Source: Duncaniella dubosii (GTDB taxonomy: Bacteria; Bacteroidota; Bacteroidia; Bacteroidales; Muribaculaceae). Taken from it: DNA of 64,000 nt. Numbering within the stretch: the first letter of the stretch is position 1; the number at the start of each line of letters is the position of its first letter. The stretch spans positions 2,976,001-3,040,000 of the forward strand of contig NZ_CP039396.1 of the NCBI RefSeq assembly GCF_004803915.1. The letters are read 5' to 3'. Of this stretch, positions 56,029-64,000 are shown in pieces. The translations under genes and the position numbers were made by a program. The notes beneath the pieces are model-generated. The model was not told the origin of the DNA. It saw only the letters and a list, made by a program, of their open reading frames with translations, and made no database searches.

Positions 56029-56229
56029 TTAATCTGTATCTTCAAGGATAAATATTGTTTCGACCGGCTTTTCGAAGAACCGACTAATTTTGAGTGCAAG
56101 CGGTGTTGATGGCAGAAAACGATTCTTCTCGATAGCAACGATAGTTTGCCGACTAACCCCTACAGCCTCCGCTAATTGCTGTTGGGTTACGTCTTTTTCT
56201 GCCCTCTCAACCTTAATCCTGTTCTTCAT
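56029..56229 (-). CDS. XRE-type helix-turn-helix regulator
   Basis: 66 residues: KVERAEKDVTQQQLAEAVGVSRQTIVAIEKNRFLPS is a canonical Cro/CI-type HTH of the YozG type, with little else. It overlaps the membrane-protein gene upstream by 17 bases, forming a cassette with it. Probably autoregulates the unit. Confidence 0.85.
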   Translation of the reverse strand: MKNRIKVERAEKDVTQQQLAEAVGVSRQTIVAIEKNRFLPSTPLALKISRFFEKPVETIFILEDTD

Positions 56230-56626
56230 CCTCGCTCATTTTATTGTAACGATAAATTTCAAGGCGAAATACCACTACATATATAAGGGGCAATAACACA
56301 AGATTAAAGGTCATAAACTCAATGAAAGCAAGACCGTTAATCAGCAAAACAGCAGTTATCAGGATTACGCTATAAATATACAAGGCATTCAGTAACGATG
56401 CAAGCCGGATAGACTGTATCATCTCATCTTCATGCTTCTCTTTGGAGCAGACGATGAAGACAGAACCGACAGTGATGCCAATTATCACTGCATCGTTGAT
56501 GATGGTCTCGATTGTTCCTGAACAACTTATCACGCTACAATAAATAAGAATACCAAGCAGGATGGCTGGAATAAAGAACATCCATCCTACCATTTGGAAT
56601 TGCCTTGGAAAAAGTAGATTCTTCAT
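56213..56626 (-). CDS. Membrane protein coupled to the HTH regulator
   Basis: 137 residues with four hydrophobic helices (MFFIPAILLGILIYCSVI, IINDAVIIGITVGSVFIVC, IYSVILITAVLLINGLAFI, FNLVLLPLIYVVVFRLEI). The end is acidic (MSEDEEQD). Such membrane/HTH pairs recur in Bacteroidetes. Function unknown. A -7 box TACCTTTG lies upstream (minus strand, 56669-56676). Confidence 0.7.
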   Translation of the reverse strand: MKNLLFPRQFQMVGWMFFIPAILLGILIYCSVISCSGTIETIINDAVIIGITVGSVFIVCSKEKHEDEMIQSIRLASLLNALYIYSVILITAVLLINGLAFIEFMTFNLVLLPLIYVVVFRLEIYRYNKMSEDEEQD

Positions 56627-56668
56627 ATCTGATATTTATTGAGATAATGTCATGTGAACTGAACAGCA

Positions 56669-56676
56669 CAAAGGTA
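56669..56676 (-). promoter_or_regulatory. -7 box of the membrane protein/HTH cassette
   Basis: The minus strand reads TACCTTTG, 43 bases before the ATG at 56626. Confidence 0.5.
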
Positions 56677-56812
56677 TACAAACTTTTACAAATAGACAAG
56701 TATACTTTACATTAATCAAAATAGAATTTTCAAGAAAACTTATTCAAAAGCTCTTTATCCAAAGTAAGTAAAGACAAAAAATATGGAAAAACGACTAACA
56801 TTGGCGAATTAT

Positions 56813-56856
56813 AAACAGCCACAAAAAGTTTTTTGTCTAACCTTTTGTGGCCGTTT
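56813..56856 (-). terminator. Terminator after the SGNH esterase gene
   Basis: GCCACAAAA pairs with TTTTGTGGC (56818-56826 with 56843-56851), about 30 bases past the esterase stop. T-rich sequence follows on the minus strand. Confidence 0.6.
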
Positions 56857-56878
56857 AAGGATGTCGCGTTTTTAGATA

Positions 56879-57849
56879 TTAATTTCTACTTTGTAGACCA
56901 TCAATAATTTTTTTCAGTTCTTCTGCGACAATTGAGGCATTCAGGCGGGCACCAAGGATAGATGAATGTGTATGGTCACGCTTGAAATGTGCGTTGACTT
57001 TTTTCAGTCCTTCGTCATCAGCTATATGTTGGAGAGTCTGACCGGCAAGGGTGTTAAGGTCGATGCAGACAACCCCATAGCGTCGGCAACTTCTTTGGTC
57101 CATGCGCCAAAACTATCGGTATTACTTTCGATAAAACCGTTGTCAAACTTATTTCGCGGAGTGTGGGTTATCAAGACCGGGACAGCACCTTTCTCACGGG
57201 CATCCATAATGAATTTACGCATATACCAACCGAAAGTATAGACAACATGGTAACGCCCGGTACTCTGCATTTTGAACACCTTGCTTTCAGGTCCCGCCCC
57301 GCGAAGTTCAGCTCGCTCCTTACCTGTGTTTATTGGGCCGGCATCATTATGACCAAACTGTATAAGCAATGTCACCGGGCTGCAAAGCTTCATAAACCTT
57401 GTCCCAACGACCTTCATCAACAAATGTGCGGGCACTGCGTCCGGGCATCGCATGATTTTCGACAGAGACCTTTGTCGTGTCGAGATATTCGGCCAGCACG
57501 CTCCCCCATCCCCACATGCTGTCATCATCTGAATCTTCATTCTTGACCGTACTGTCACCGATAGTGAAAACGACAGGACGACCATTTGAGCGGGAAGAAC
57601 CTGTGACAGTATCAAGGCTCTCAGGCAGCAGATATTTGGCCAGCGTGGGATTCTTCACCCCCTCAGGCCTTCGACTGCTGACTTCGCATTGACCTTAGCC
57701 CCGAATTCACTTGTGTGGATACTGTCGAGATAAAACATAGTCTTCACCTTTTCTTTTCCATAACGTTCAAACTTACGTGCTGAGATCTCGTTTAAATCCA
57801 CAAACGGAACTTTTGTCTGTTTTGCAACCTGACGTGCCCACTTGCCGAA
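56879..57849 (-). pseudogene. 3' part of a tandem SGNH/rhamnogalacturonan-acetylesterase-like gene, IS-interrupted and frameshifted
   Basis: This is the end of domain 1 and all of domain 2 of a tandem GDSL/SGNH hydrolase. Domain 1 ends with MFYLDSIHTSEFGAKVNAKS (block V Asp/His). Domain 2 has GDST in VVFTIGDSTVKNED, FGHND and DHTHSSILGA. Three breaks are repaired by small additions. A sixth G at 57658-57662 gives GLRGVKNPTLAKY. TA added to TATA near 57362 gives GDIAYIQFGHND. A fifth G at 57073-57076 gives AMGVVCIDLNTLA. The 5' part lies beyond the IS66 element at 60428-61107. Rhamnogalacturonan acetylesterases remove acetyl groups from pectin side regions. Confidence 0.82.
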
Positions 57850-57872
57850 GTACAACCATCCGCGATAGCATA

Positions 57873-57904
57873 TTGACGAACTCCGAAAGAGAGTTGTATC
57901 TTTG
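57873..57904 (+). promoter_or_regulatory. Promoter of the IS66 tnpABC genes
   Basis: TTG at 57873-57875 and TATCTTTG at 57897-57904, just inside the left end and 16 bases before the tnpA ATG at 57920. Confidence 0.55.
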
Positions 57905-57919
57905 TCGACAAAAAGAATC

Positions 57920-58336
57920 ATGGGTTATAACAAGTCTTTGTCCGATGTCTATTCAGAGACATGGACGCGTTACAAGAATCAATGCGAGACAGACGGCTAT
58001 ATCGCATTGAACCGTTTCTGTGCCGGTACCGGCGTCAACGTCCAGCGGCTTTATGAGTGGCTTCGGCGCCGCAAAATCAGCATAAGCGATTATCAACGCA
58101 GTCTGCCGGAGAGACCGGATTCGTCGCGGGAAGGTGGCGGGCCGTTATTCCGGGAGGTTAAGGTTCCCGGTATTCAGGTTGCGGATGAGAGCCGGGATGT
58201 CGGTGCCACCAGTGTCGTGCGTGACGTGCACATCGAACTCGGTTGGGGCCGAGGCGTGAGTCTGGGAGAGATAAGCGCGGAGGGGCTGGCGCTTCTGGTG
58301 GATGTCATGACACGCAGGAGTGATGTGGAGTCTTGA
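57920..58336 (+). CDS. tnpA: IS66 accessory protein TnpA
   Basis: About 138 residues. The N-terminal half contains a DNA-binding helix-turn-helix-like region (IALNRFCAGTGVNVQRLYEWLRRRKIS). The middle is a Pro/Gly-rich linker and the C-terminus is a short beta/alpha domain (ISAEGLALLVDVMT). The ATG at 57920 is used rather than the TTG at 57902, which lies in the promoter box. It overlaps tnpB. Confidence 0.85.
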   Translation: MGYNKSLSDVYSETWTRYKNQCETDGYIALNRFCAGTGVNVQRLYEWLRRRKISISDYQRSLPERPDSSREGGGPLFREVKVPGIQVADESRDVGATSVVRDVHIELGWGRGVSLGEISAEGLALLVDVMTRRSDVES

Positions 58337-58679
58337 GGCGGATATGCGGCTCTGGGTATGCCGGCAGCCGGTATCGATGCGCTACGGCATCCGGGGTCTG
58401 GCCCAGATGGTGTGGTCGTGGAAGGGGCATTCTCCGGCATCGGGCGATGTGTATGTGTTTTTCTCAAAGGACCGCAAGACCATGAAGGCGTTGAAATGGG
58501 ATGGCGACGGATTTTTGATGTACACAAAAAGACTGTCGCGAGGCCGTTTCCGGGAGGTGCTCAAAAAGGGCGATGACGGCGTGCGCAGGCTCCAATGGGA
58601 CGATTTCTATATGCTGATGAGGGGCCTCACGCCTGTGAAGGTGATGGTCGAAAATCGCTTCAGAATGGCCGTAAAATAA
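58323..58679 (+). CDS. tnpB: IS66 accessory protein TnpB (Orf2)
   Basis: 118 residues with the Orf2-family signatures RQPVSMRYGIRGLAQMV and DVYVFFSKDRKTMKALKWDGDGF. The protein is needed for IS66 transposition with unclear biochemical role. It overlaps tnpA by 14 bases. Confidence 0.9.
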   Translation: MWSLEADMRLWVCRQPVSMRYGIRGLAQMVWSWKGHSPASGDVYVFFSKDRKTMKALKWDGDGFLMYTKRLSRGRFREVLKKGDDGVRRLQWDDFYMLMRGLTPVKVMVENRFRMAVK

Positions 58680-58757
58680 GGCTTAATAATTTGTTAATCA
58701 AATAAATAAATGGCGTGGAAAGTTGCAAATGTCAGATATTTTTTGTAACTTTACACC

Positions 58758-60359
58758 ATGAAAAAGAACGAGTTGATAGAGTTTCTGCAACGTCAGATCG
58801 AGTTCCTTCAAGGGCGGCTCGACGAGGCGTTGGCCTCTGTCAGCTCGCTTACTTTATCCAATGAAAAGCTGCAGTCGACCAACGAGAAGCTTGTGGCGAC
58901 TGTAGATGAACTGCGCAAGCAAATGGCCTCAATGGAGGAGGCTATGAAAGGCAAAAGTGCGGAACTGAGCAAAGAGAAAGCCGCGCGTCAGGCAGTGCAG
59001 CGTCTGCAGGGCTCGCCGTCGGAGCGTCAGAAGAAACCGGTGACGACTCCTGCCACATCCGAAACTCGACAGCAGAAGCCAGAGAAGAAACGTACCAACA
59101 ACGGCGCCAAAAGGAAGACGCATCCGGAGTGTGAGGTGGAGACCATTATAGTGGAGCCTGACAGTCCGGACTTCAATCCCGAGGCGGCGACGTTTATCGG
59201 CGAGTGCGATGTCGTGCGCTACGTCATGGAGCCGATGCGCTTCAAAAAAATTATCTACAAGGTCAGAAAATACGTGCAGGACGAGAAAATATACAAAGGT
59301 TCCGCACCCGCCACACCGCTGCTTAACTCGCAGTATACATCTTCCTTCATAGCCGGACTCGCCGAGCTACGCTATCTCCACTGCATGCCACTTGAAAATG
59401 CTGTCGAATACTTCCGTGCCCACGGCTTCGACCTTGACAAAGGCACCGCACAGAAGCTCGTAAGTAAGGTAAGGGTACATCTGGAAAATCTATACAAGGC
59501 GCTGGGTCAGGCAATAGTCGCGGACAATTATATCTGCGGTGACGAGACCTATCAGAAAGTGCGGCTGCAGGTGGCAACTCCTTCGGGAAGAAAGATCAAG
59601 AAAGGCTACATATGGGTGTTCGTCGGCATGACAACCGGGCTTGTGTACTTCTTCTATGACGACGGCTCCCGCTCGGCCGAAGTCTTCGAGCAACACATAA
59701 AAGGCTTCAACGGAGCCTTCCAGTGCGACTATTACTCGGGATACCGGCATATCGGAATCGGTGGGATGAGCGGGATAAAACGCTTGCCATGCCTGCAGCA
59801 CATCAAGCGAAAGTTTCTCGATCTGAAAGACAATCCAAAGGCGCAGGAAATAGCAAAGCTCTTCGGACTCCTTTACCACTTCGAGCATCAGCACCGCATA
59901 GGCAAAGACGGATGGACGGCGGGAAAGCACCTTGAGTGGAGACAACGATACTCCAAGGTGATGCTCGAGAAAATCCGCATGAGACTGACAGCAGTCAAAG
60001 ACCGCATCGGCGTGCCACCCGACGACCCGCTGCTCGCCGCCACCGAACATGCACTCAAACAATGGGACGAGATACCACGCATCTTTGCCTCACCCACCTA
60101 CAGACTCGACAACAACGAAGTCGAGCGAATCAACCGCTACATATCCCTGACCCGTCGCCGACTTACAATCGGCTCCCACTCCGGAGCCGAAGCCGCCGCC
60201 CTGTACCACTCTCTTGCGATCACCTGCCACCGCTGCGGAGTCAACGTCTTCGACTACTTCTGCGACATAATCGACCGATGTGCCGCATGGCCGCCAAACA
60301 CCCCGATCGAAAAATACCGCGACCTGCTTCCCGACCGCTGGAAACTCTCACAAAAATAG
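58758..60359 (+). CDS. tnpC: IS66-family transposase TnpC
   Basis: 533 residues. An N-terminal coiled coil (LIEFLQRQIEFLQGRLDEAL) and a basic linker precede the zinc-finger/DDE region (ADNYICGDETYQKVR with a catalytic Asp, then FQCDYYSGYRHIG). The C-terminal IS66 domain follows (YRLDNNEVERINRYISLTRR with the catalytic Glu). Full length and in frame, so the element may be active. Confidence 0.93.
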   Translation: MKKNELIEFLQRQIEFLQGRLDEALASVSSLTLSNEKLQSTNEKLVATVDELRKQMASMEEAMKGKSAELSKEKAARQAVQRLQGSPSERQKKPVTTPATSETRQQKPEKKRTNNGAKRKTHPECEVETIIVEPDSPDFNPEAATFIGECDVVRYVMEPMRFKKIIYKVRKYVQDEKIYKGSAPATPLLNSQYTSSFIAGLAELRYLHCMPLENAVEYFRAHGFDLDKGTAQKLVSKVRVHLENLYKALGQAIVADNYICGDETYQKVRLQVATPSGRKIKKGYIWVFVGMTTGLVYFFYDDGSRSAEVFEQHIKGFNGAFQCDYYSGYRHIGIGGMSGIKRLPCLQHIKRKFLDLKDNPKAQEIAKLFGLLYHFEHQHRIGKDGWTAGKHLEWRQRYSKVMLEKIRMRLTAVKDRIGVPPDDPLLAATEHALKQWDEIPRIFASPTYRLDNNEVERINRYISLTRRRLTIGSHSGAEAAALYHSLAITCHRCGVNVFDYFCDIIDRCAAWPPNTPIEKYRDLLPDRWKLSQK

Positions 60360-60427
60360 CCGCCCAAAACCTGGACGGCTATTTTTTTAAGCTATACCTG
60401 CTGTCGCGGACGGTTGTACTTGCCGAA

Positions 60428-61107
60428 CGTCTCGTCGACACGTTCTATGACAGTGCTGTCGGCATCTGCCCAAGCATTGCGCGGAGTTAGTGACATCAGT
60501 ATCGGGTATGCCCTTTGGATTTGACTTCATTGACAAACCGACGCATGTATTCCCCATACGTATATACAATCCGTTTCTCTCCGGTCTCCTTTATGGTGAC
60601 ATGAAGTGTATCTTTACCGATTCCGGGAATCGATGCCCGTGCTCGCCCGCTGTCATAAGGGCCGTTATCATTATGTCCAAGCTCAATTATCACCCAGTCT
60701 CCCTTACGGACTCCGGCAAGCACGTCGGGCCACAGACGTTCGTAGAACGTACGGCTGCTCGTGCCACCGAGGGCATGATTCTCAACAGTGATTTTTCCCG
60801 GATTGAAATAACTGTCAAGGAAACATCCCCAACCCCACTGGCCGTTGTTGCCATTGCCAAGAGTGCCGGTGCGCATGGTTGAATTTCCAACAAGAAAAAG
60901 CACCGGATTGTCACCTTTGCGCGAAGAACCGGCAATCGGACGGGCAAACTTAGCTTTGTTAAGGCTGTCAAGTGTATTGTCGACAACATTGTTCCTGTCA
61001 TCCATCGGCCTGGCAACTTTCGTTGAATGCTGCGCTATTGCCGAAGGGGATAATGCGAGTATGGCCGCACTTGCAGCGGCCATAAAAGATATGCGTAATG
61101 ATTGCAT
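60428..61107 (-). pseudogene. 5' part of the tandem SGNH/rhamnogalacturonan-acetylesterase-like gene
   Basis: Begins with a signal peptide (FMAAASAAILALSPSAIAQ). Domain 1 has the nucleophile block LFLVGNSTMR (Asn replaces the usual Asp before Ser) and block III IELGHND. The frame breaks at GGG 60511-60513; a fourth G continues KSKGAYPILMSLTPRNAWAD and runs to the IS66 insertion (DETFGK). Joining this to 56879-57849 across one TTGCCGAA copy gives about 550 residues. It starts 22 bases after the stop of the outer-membrane efflux gene. Confidence 0.82.
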
Positions 61108-61129
61108 TGGTGATTAATGATATTTTTAA

Positions 61130-62308
61130 TTATTCGTAACGCTGAAGACGCGCAACCGCTATATGATAACGATAATGCGCTTCAAGAAAATCACGACGAG
61201 CCGAAAGAAAATAATTCAGCTCCTGCATATAGGTCAGAAAGTTGATCTGTCCTGAATCCAAAGCCTTACGCAGAAGTTCGATATTTGAGTCATCGTTTAT
61301 AACTCCCCGGTATTCTCTCAAGAGTTCACGAAGTTCACAGGCCACATCATATTCTCCCTGAAGTTCAGATGCAATCTTGATTAATGACATTTCTTCGTCA
61401 AGACGCTGGGCATCGAGTCTGAGTGATGCTGCCTTTGTCTTGGACCGACCTGTGAGAAACGGCAGAGTAATTGACACAGAGAAGCCGTTGAAATTATCGC
61501 CCATTTCCCATTCGTGGAGATATGCTACGGAAAATCCGGGATACAGAGACCGTTTTTCCACTTTGACGAGTTCTTTCTGCGCTTCGACTGCTGCTCGCGA
61601 TGCAGCTACAGCAGGATCTTTTGCACGAAGGGTCTCCCGGTCCGGGCGCAGGGACTCAAGCGATCTGTGAGGATATTCCACTCCAAGTTTAATTATCAGA
61701 GGTGCTACATCGTGCCCACCGTTCATAGACTGGAGCGAAGAAGCAATAACAGCCGAATCAGACATGAGCGTCTTCAGTTCGCGGACAGCATTCACATGTT
61801 CTATTACAGCCTTGTTATAATCAAGGCGTGTTTCCTGTCCTTCTTCGGCCGCTTTTTTATAATATGCCACCATCGATGAAAGGCCATCGCAAATTTTCCG
61901 TGTTGTCGCTATGCGCTGACGGATGTTAATCATGTCAATCAAAGCCAGACGCACTTCCATGCGTGTTTCAAGAAGACTTGATTCACGCAGATATTGCATG
62001 GCATTTTCCGATTTTTTTATGGCCTTGCTTCGGGCAGCATAAACGCCGGGCCAGTCAAATGACTGCGAAATTGAAAAGTTGCGTTTATCACCGATCCCTT
62101 TTGCTCCCCATAGACTTTCGTAAGAAAACTCGGGAGCTTCGAGAGTATTCTCGGCCTTCATTTCAGCGACAGAAGCGATATCCGAGGCCAAAATAGATTT
62201 TTGAGTCAGATTATTGCCAACCACAGTGGACAGAACTTCGTCAAAATCAGAAGCGAAACTACCTATAGGGGAGAGACAGATTAGAAAAATGCTGAATTTT
62301 CGGAGCAT
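61130..62308 (-). CDS. TolC-family outer-membrane efflux protein (CusC/CzcC-like)
   Basis: 392 residues with a signal peptide (KFSIFLICLSPIGSFAS). Two helical repeats typical of outer-membrane channel components follow (for example SIAEMKAENTLEAPEFSYES-like N-terminal region, and QKELVKVEKRSLYPGFSVAYLHE later). It lies 20 bases after the RND pump gene. The pair suggests heavy-metal efflux; the membrane-fusion protein would be upstream, outside the window. Confidence 0.85.
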   Translation of the reverse strand: MLRKFSIFLICLSPIGSFASDFDEVLSTVVGNNLTQKSILASDIASVAEMKAENTLEAPEFSYESLWGAKGIGDKRNFSISQSFDWPGVYAARSKAIKKSENAMQYLRESSLLETRMEVRLALIDMINIRQRIATTRKICDGLSSMVAYYKKAAEEGQETRLDYNKAVIEHVNAVRELKTLMSDSAVIASSLQSMNGGHDVAPLIIKLGVEYPHRSLESLRPDRETLRAKDPAVAASRAAVEAQKELVKVEKRSLYPGFSVAYLHEWEMGDNFNGFSVSITLPFLTGRSKTKAASLRLDAQRLDEEMSLIKIASELQGEYDVACELRELLREYRGVINDDSNIELLRKALDSGQINFLTYMQELNYFLSARRDFLEAHYRYHIAVARLQRYE

Positions 62309-62327
62309 GTCTGTTTAATTTGTTATT

Positions 62328-64000
62328 TTAATTATTCGTATTTTCTTTTCGGTTGATATAGCGATAAACAAGAGGTACGATAAAGATATTGAGGACGGTT
62401 GATGTCAGCAATCCTCCAAGAATGACAATAGCCAGAGGAGACTGGATCTCATTACCGGGTTTATCCCCGTTGACAGCCAGCGGAATCAAAGCGAGAGCCG
62501 AACTTAGCGCTGTCATCAGAATCGGGTTGAGACGGTCGGAAGACCCGAGCATGACACGCTCACGCAGCACCATGCCTTCAGCACGCAGCTGATCATAACG
62601 CGACATGAGAAGCATGCCGTTGCGCGTCGTGATTCCGAGTAATGAGATGAAACCTATGATAGCCGGAATATTGAGTTCACCGCCGGTCACTCGCAGCAAA
62701 ATTACGCCTCCGATAATAGCCAAAGGCATGTTCAGAAGGATAACGAGCGACTGGCTGACGCTATGATACTGCCCGTAAAGAAGCAAAAATATGACAATCA
62801 GTGCGACGATCGACACAAGAGCGAGCGTTGCAGAAGCCTTGGCCTCATTTTCAAATTGACCGCCATAAGTAATGAAATAGCCTTCCGGAAGCGAAATGTC
62901 GGATTCTATTTCCTTTCGGATATCATCGACAGTGCCTCGAAGATCTCGTTCGGAGACATTGGCGGAGATGACGATTCTACGACTGACATTCTCTCGGTTG
63001 ATTGTGTTAGGACCGGTAGCGGAAACAATTTCCGCAAGTTCACTGAGAGGGACTTTACCCTTGGATGTATCAATCATGAGGTCGGAGATGTCATCTATCG
63101 AGCTTCGGCTGTCAGGAGCCATACGGAGTGTCAGGTCATAAGGAAATCCATTTTCATAGACCTGCGACACCTTTTCGCCGGCAAGCGCCACATTGATGAA
63201 ATCGGCAAATTCGCCTATGGTGACACCATAGTAGACAAGCATGTCGCGTTTCGGACGAATGTCGAGCTGCGGGCGTTCTACCTGCTGCTCGATATTGACA
63301 TCAACAACACCGGGCACATCCGAAATGAGATGTTTTATCCGATTGCCGATATTATATAGTTTGGCAAGATCATCGCCAAAAAGCTTTATTGCGATCTGAG
63401 CCTCAGTGCCGGAAAGCATAGCGTCAATGCGATGGGAAATAGGTTGTCCTATCTCTATATTGACTCCCGGCAGATGTGAGAGCTTATGGCGAAGGTCGGC
63501 AAGCAGCTCATTGCGCGAACGGCCGTTGTCAAGGGTATATGGAGCTTCAATTTCAGAGACATTCACACCAAGAGAATGCTCGTCAAGTTCCGCACGGCCT
63601 GTCTTTCGGGCCGTGAGTTCTATTTCAGGCATCGAGAGGATAATTTTTTCAGCTTCTCGTCCAAGCCTGTCGCTTTCTTCGAGCGATATGCCTGGCAAAG
63701 CGCTCACGTTGATGGTCAAAGATCCCTCGTTGAATGATGGCAGGAAACTTCGGCCGAGCGTGAAGAAAATGCCGACTGATATGGCAAAAAGAATCGCAGT
63801 CGAAATAAAAATCAGTTTTGCATGACCGAGCGACCATGAAAGAGCCTTTTCGTATGCGACACGGAGTGCCCGCGCAAATTTCGGTTCTCGGTCAAGAGCT
63901 TTCATCGCTTTTTTGCTTCCGAGCAGGAATGAACAGAGAACTGGTGTCACTGTAAGCGCCACGATTGTGGACGCGACCAATGCGACTATAAATGAAATTC
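62328..64000 (-). CDS. CzcA/CusA-type RND efflux transporter, 5'-truncated by window edge
   Basis: The C-terminal ~557 residues of a heavy-metal-type RND pump, open through the window edge (I-S-F-I-V-A-L before the first listed residue). Features: transmembrane segments (VASTIVALTVTPVLCSFLLG, IFISTAILFAISVGIFFTLG), porter-domain sequences (NVSALPGISLEESDRLGREA, MLSGTEAQIAIKLFG), and a C-terminal helix set ending MPLAIIGGVILL and GGLLTSTVLNIFIVPLVYR. The GTEAQIAIK block is typical of CusA/CzcA. Coupled to the TolC-family gene. Confidence 0.9.
   Translation of the reverse strand, partial: ISFIVALVASTIVALTVTPVLCSFLLGSKKAMKALDREPKFARALRVAYEKALSWSLGHAKLIFISTAILFAISVGIFFTLGRSFLPSFNEGSLTINVSALPGISLEESDRLGREAEKIILSMPEIELTARKTGRAELDEHSLGVNVSEIEAPYTLDNGRSRNELLADLRHKLSHLPGVNIEIGQPISHRIDAMLSGTEAQIAIKLFGDDLAKLYNIGNRIKHLISDVPGVVDVNIEQQVERPQLDIRPKRDMLVYYGVTIGEFADFINVALAGEKVSQVYENGFPYDLTLRMAPDSRSSIDDISDLMIDTSKGKVPLSELAEIVSATGPNTINRENVSRRIVISANVSERDLRGTVDDIRKEIESDISLPEGYFITYGGQFENEAKASATLALVSIVALIVIFLLLYGQYHSVSQSLVILLNMPLAIIGGVILLRVTGGELNIPAIIGFISLLGITTRNGMLLMSRYDQLRAEGMVLRERVMLGSSDRLNPILMTALSSALALIPLAVNGDKPGNEIQSPLAIVILGGLLTSTVLNIFIVPLVYRYINRKENTNN

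Larger units (their letters stand above)
57850..60419 (+). mobile_element. IS66-family element with 8-bp target duplication
   Basis: Terminal repeats GTACAACCATCCGCGATAGC (left, from 57850) and GTACAACCGTCCGCGACAGC (right, reversed, ending 60419) match at 18 of 20. Direct repeats TTGCCGAA flank it at 57842-57849 and 60420-60427, the 8 bp typical of IS66. It carries tnpA, tnpB and tnpC in the usual order and interrupts the SGNH gene. Confidence 0.93.

Overview
The window looks like a chromosome segment of a gut-type Bacteroidales bacterium, plausibly family Muribaculaceae (family level is inference). Evidence: many promoters carry the Bacteroidetes -7 box TAnnTTTG and few genes have Shine-Dalgarno sites. 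Typical Bacteroidales families are present: DUF4924, PCMD-type and PepSY-like secreted proteins, a BspA-like leucine-rich-repeat protein with a type IX-style C-terminal tail, menaquinone synthesis (MenD), and a class I fumarase. Both window edges cut genes: a topoisomerase III at the left and an RND efflux pump at the right.

Layout. 1-2.3 kb: topB 3' part, then an AT-rich non-coding stretch that may encode a small RNA. 2.3-10.2 kb (minus): rlmD, an IS4-type element, a CPBP protease, trmN6, a PCMD-like secreted protein, radA and a SpoU rRNA methyltransferase. 10.3-14.8 kb: a fused amino-sugar kinase/RapZ-C protein coupled to a MurU-like nucleotidyltransferase, menD (convergent), and DUF4924. 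15.0-16.8 kb: a second IS4-type element with 9-bp target duplication, sitting inside a small secreted-protein gene. 16.9-18.6 kb: a GrpB-like protein and a membrane-anchored regulator, apparently fused by an indel. 18.6-25.5 kb (minus): a glycine-cleavage operon, lplA-gcvT-gcvH-gcvPA-gcvPB-lpdA. 25.7-29.4 kb: a small protein, rmuC and a pair of bPH2 membrane proteins. 29.5-36.0 kb (minus): an HMA-tagged metal permease, an HMA-AraC regulator, tilS, an OmpA protein, an aldo/keto reductase, a lipoprotein and a PepSY-like protein. 36.2-43.1 kb (plus): mutS2, small unknowns, then a BspA-like protein behind a ~335-nt structured leader. 43.4-51.7 kb (plus): fumarase, histidine kinase, prmC, recX, comF, an outer-membrane beta-barrel protein and a phosphoethanolamine transferase. 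51.7-56.6 kb: nrdJ, a nitroreductase and a small HTH/membrane cassette. 56.9-61.1 kb: a tandem SGNH (rhamnogalacturonan-acetylesterase-like) gene split by an IS66 element with 8-bp target duplication. 61.1-64 kb: a TolC-like outer-membrane factor and a CzcA/CusA-type pump.

The strongest cross-window signal is a set of about a dozen breaks in otherwise normal housekeeping genes (rlmD, lpdA, fumarase, histidine kinase, prmC and others). Nearly every one is repaired by adding one base to a homopolymer. This looks like systematic homopolymer under-calling in the assembly rather than biology, so these genes are annotated as single genes with the break noted.

Candidates for new biology: (i) the kinase-RapZ C-domain fusion translationally coupled to a MurU-like enzyme, suggesting an amino-sugar sensing or recycling module; (ii) the structured leader upstream of the BspA-like gene; (iii) the HMA-AraC regulator beside an HMA-tagged permease. 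Functions were assigned by reading motifs, without any database search.
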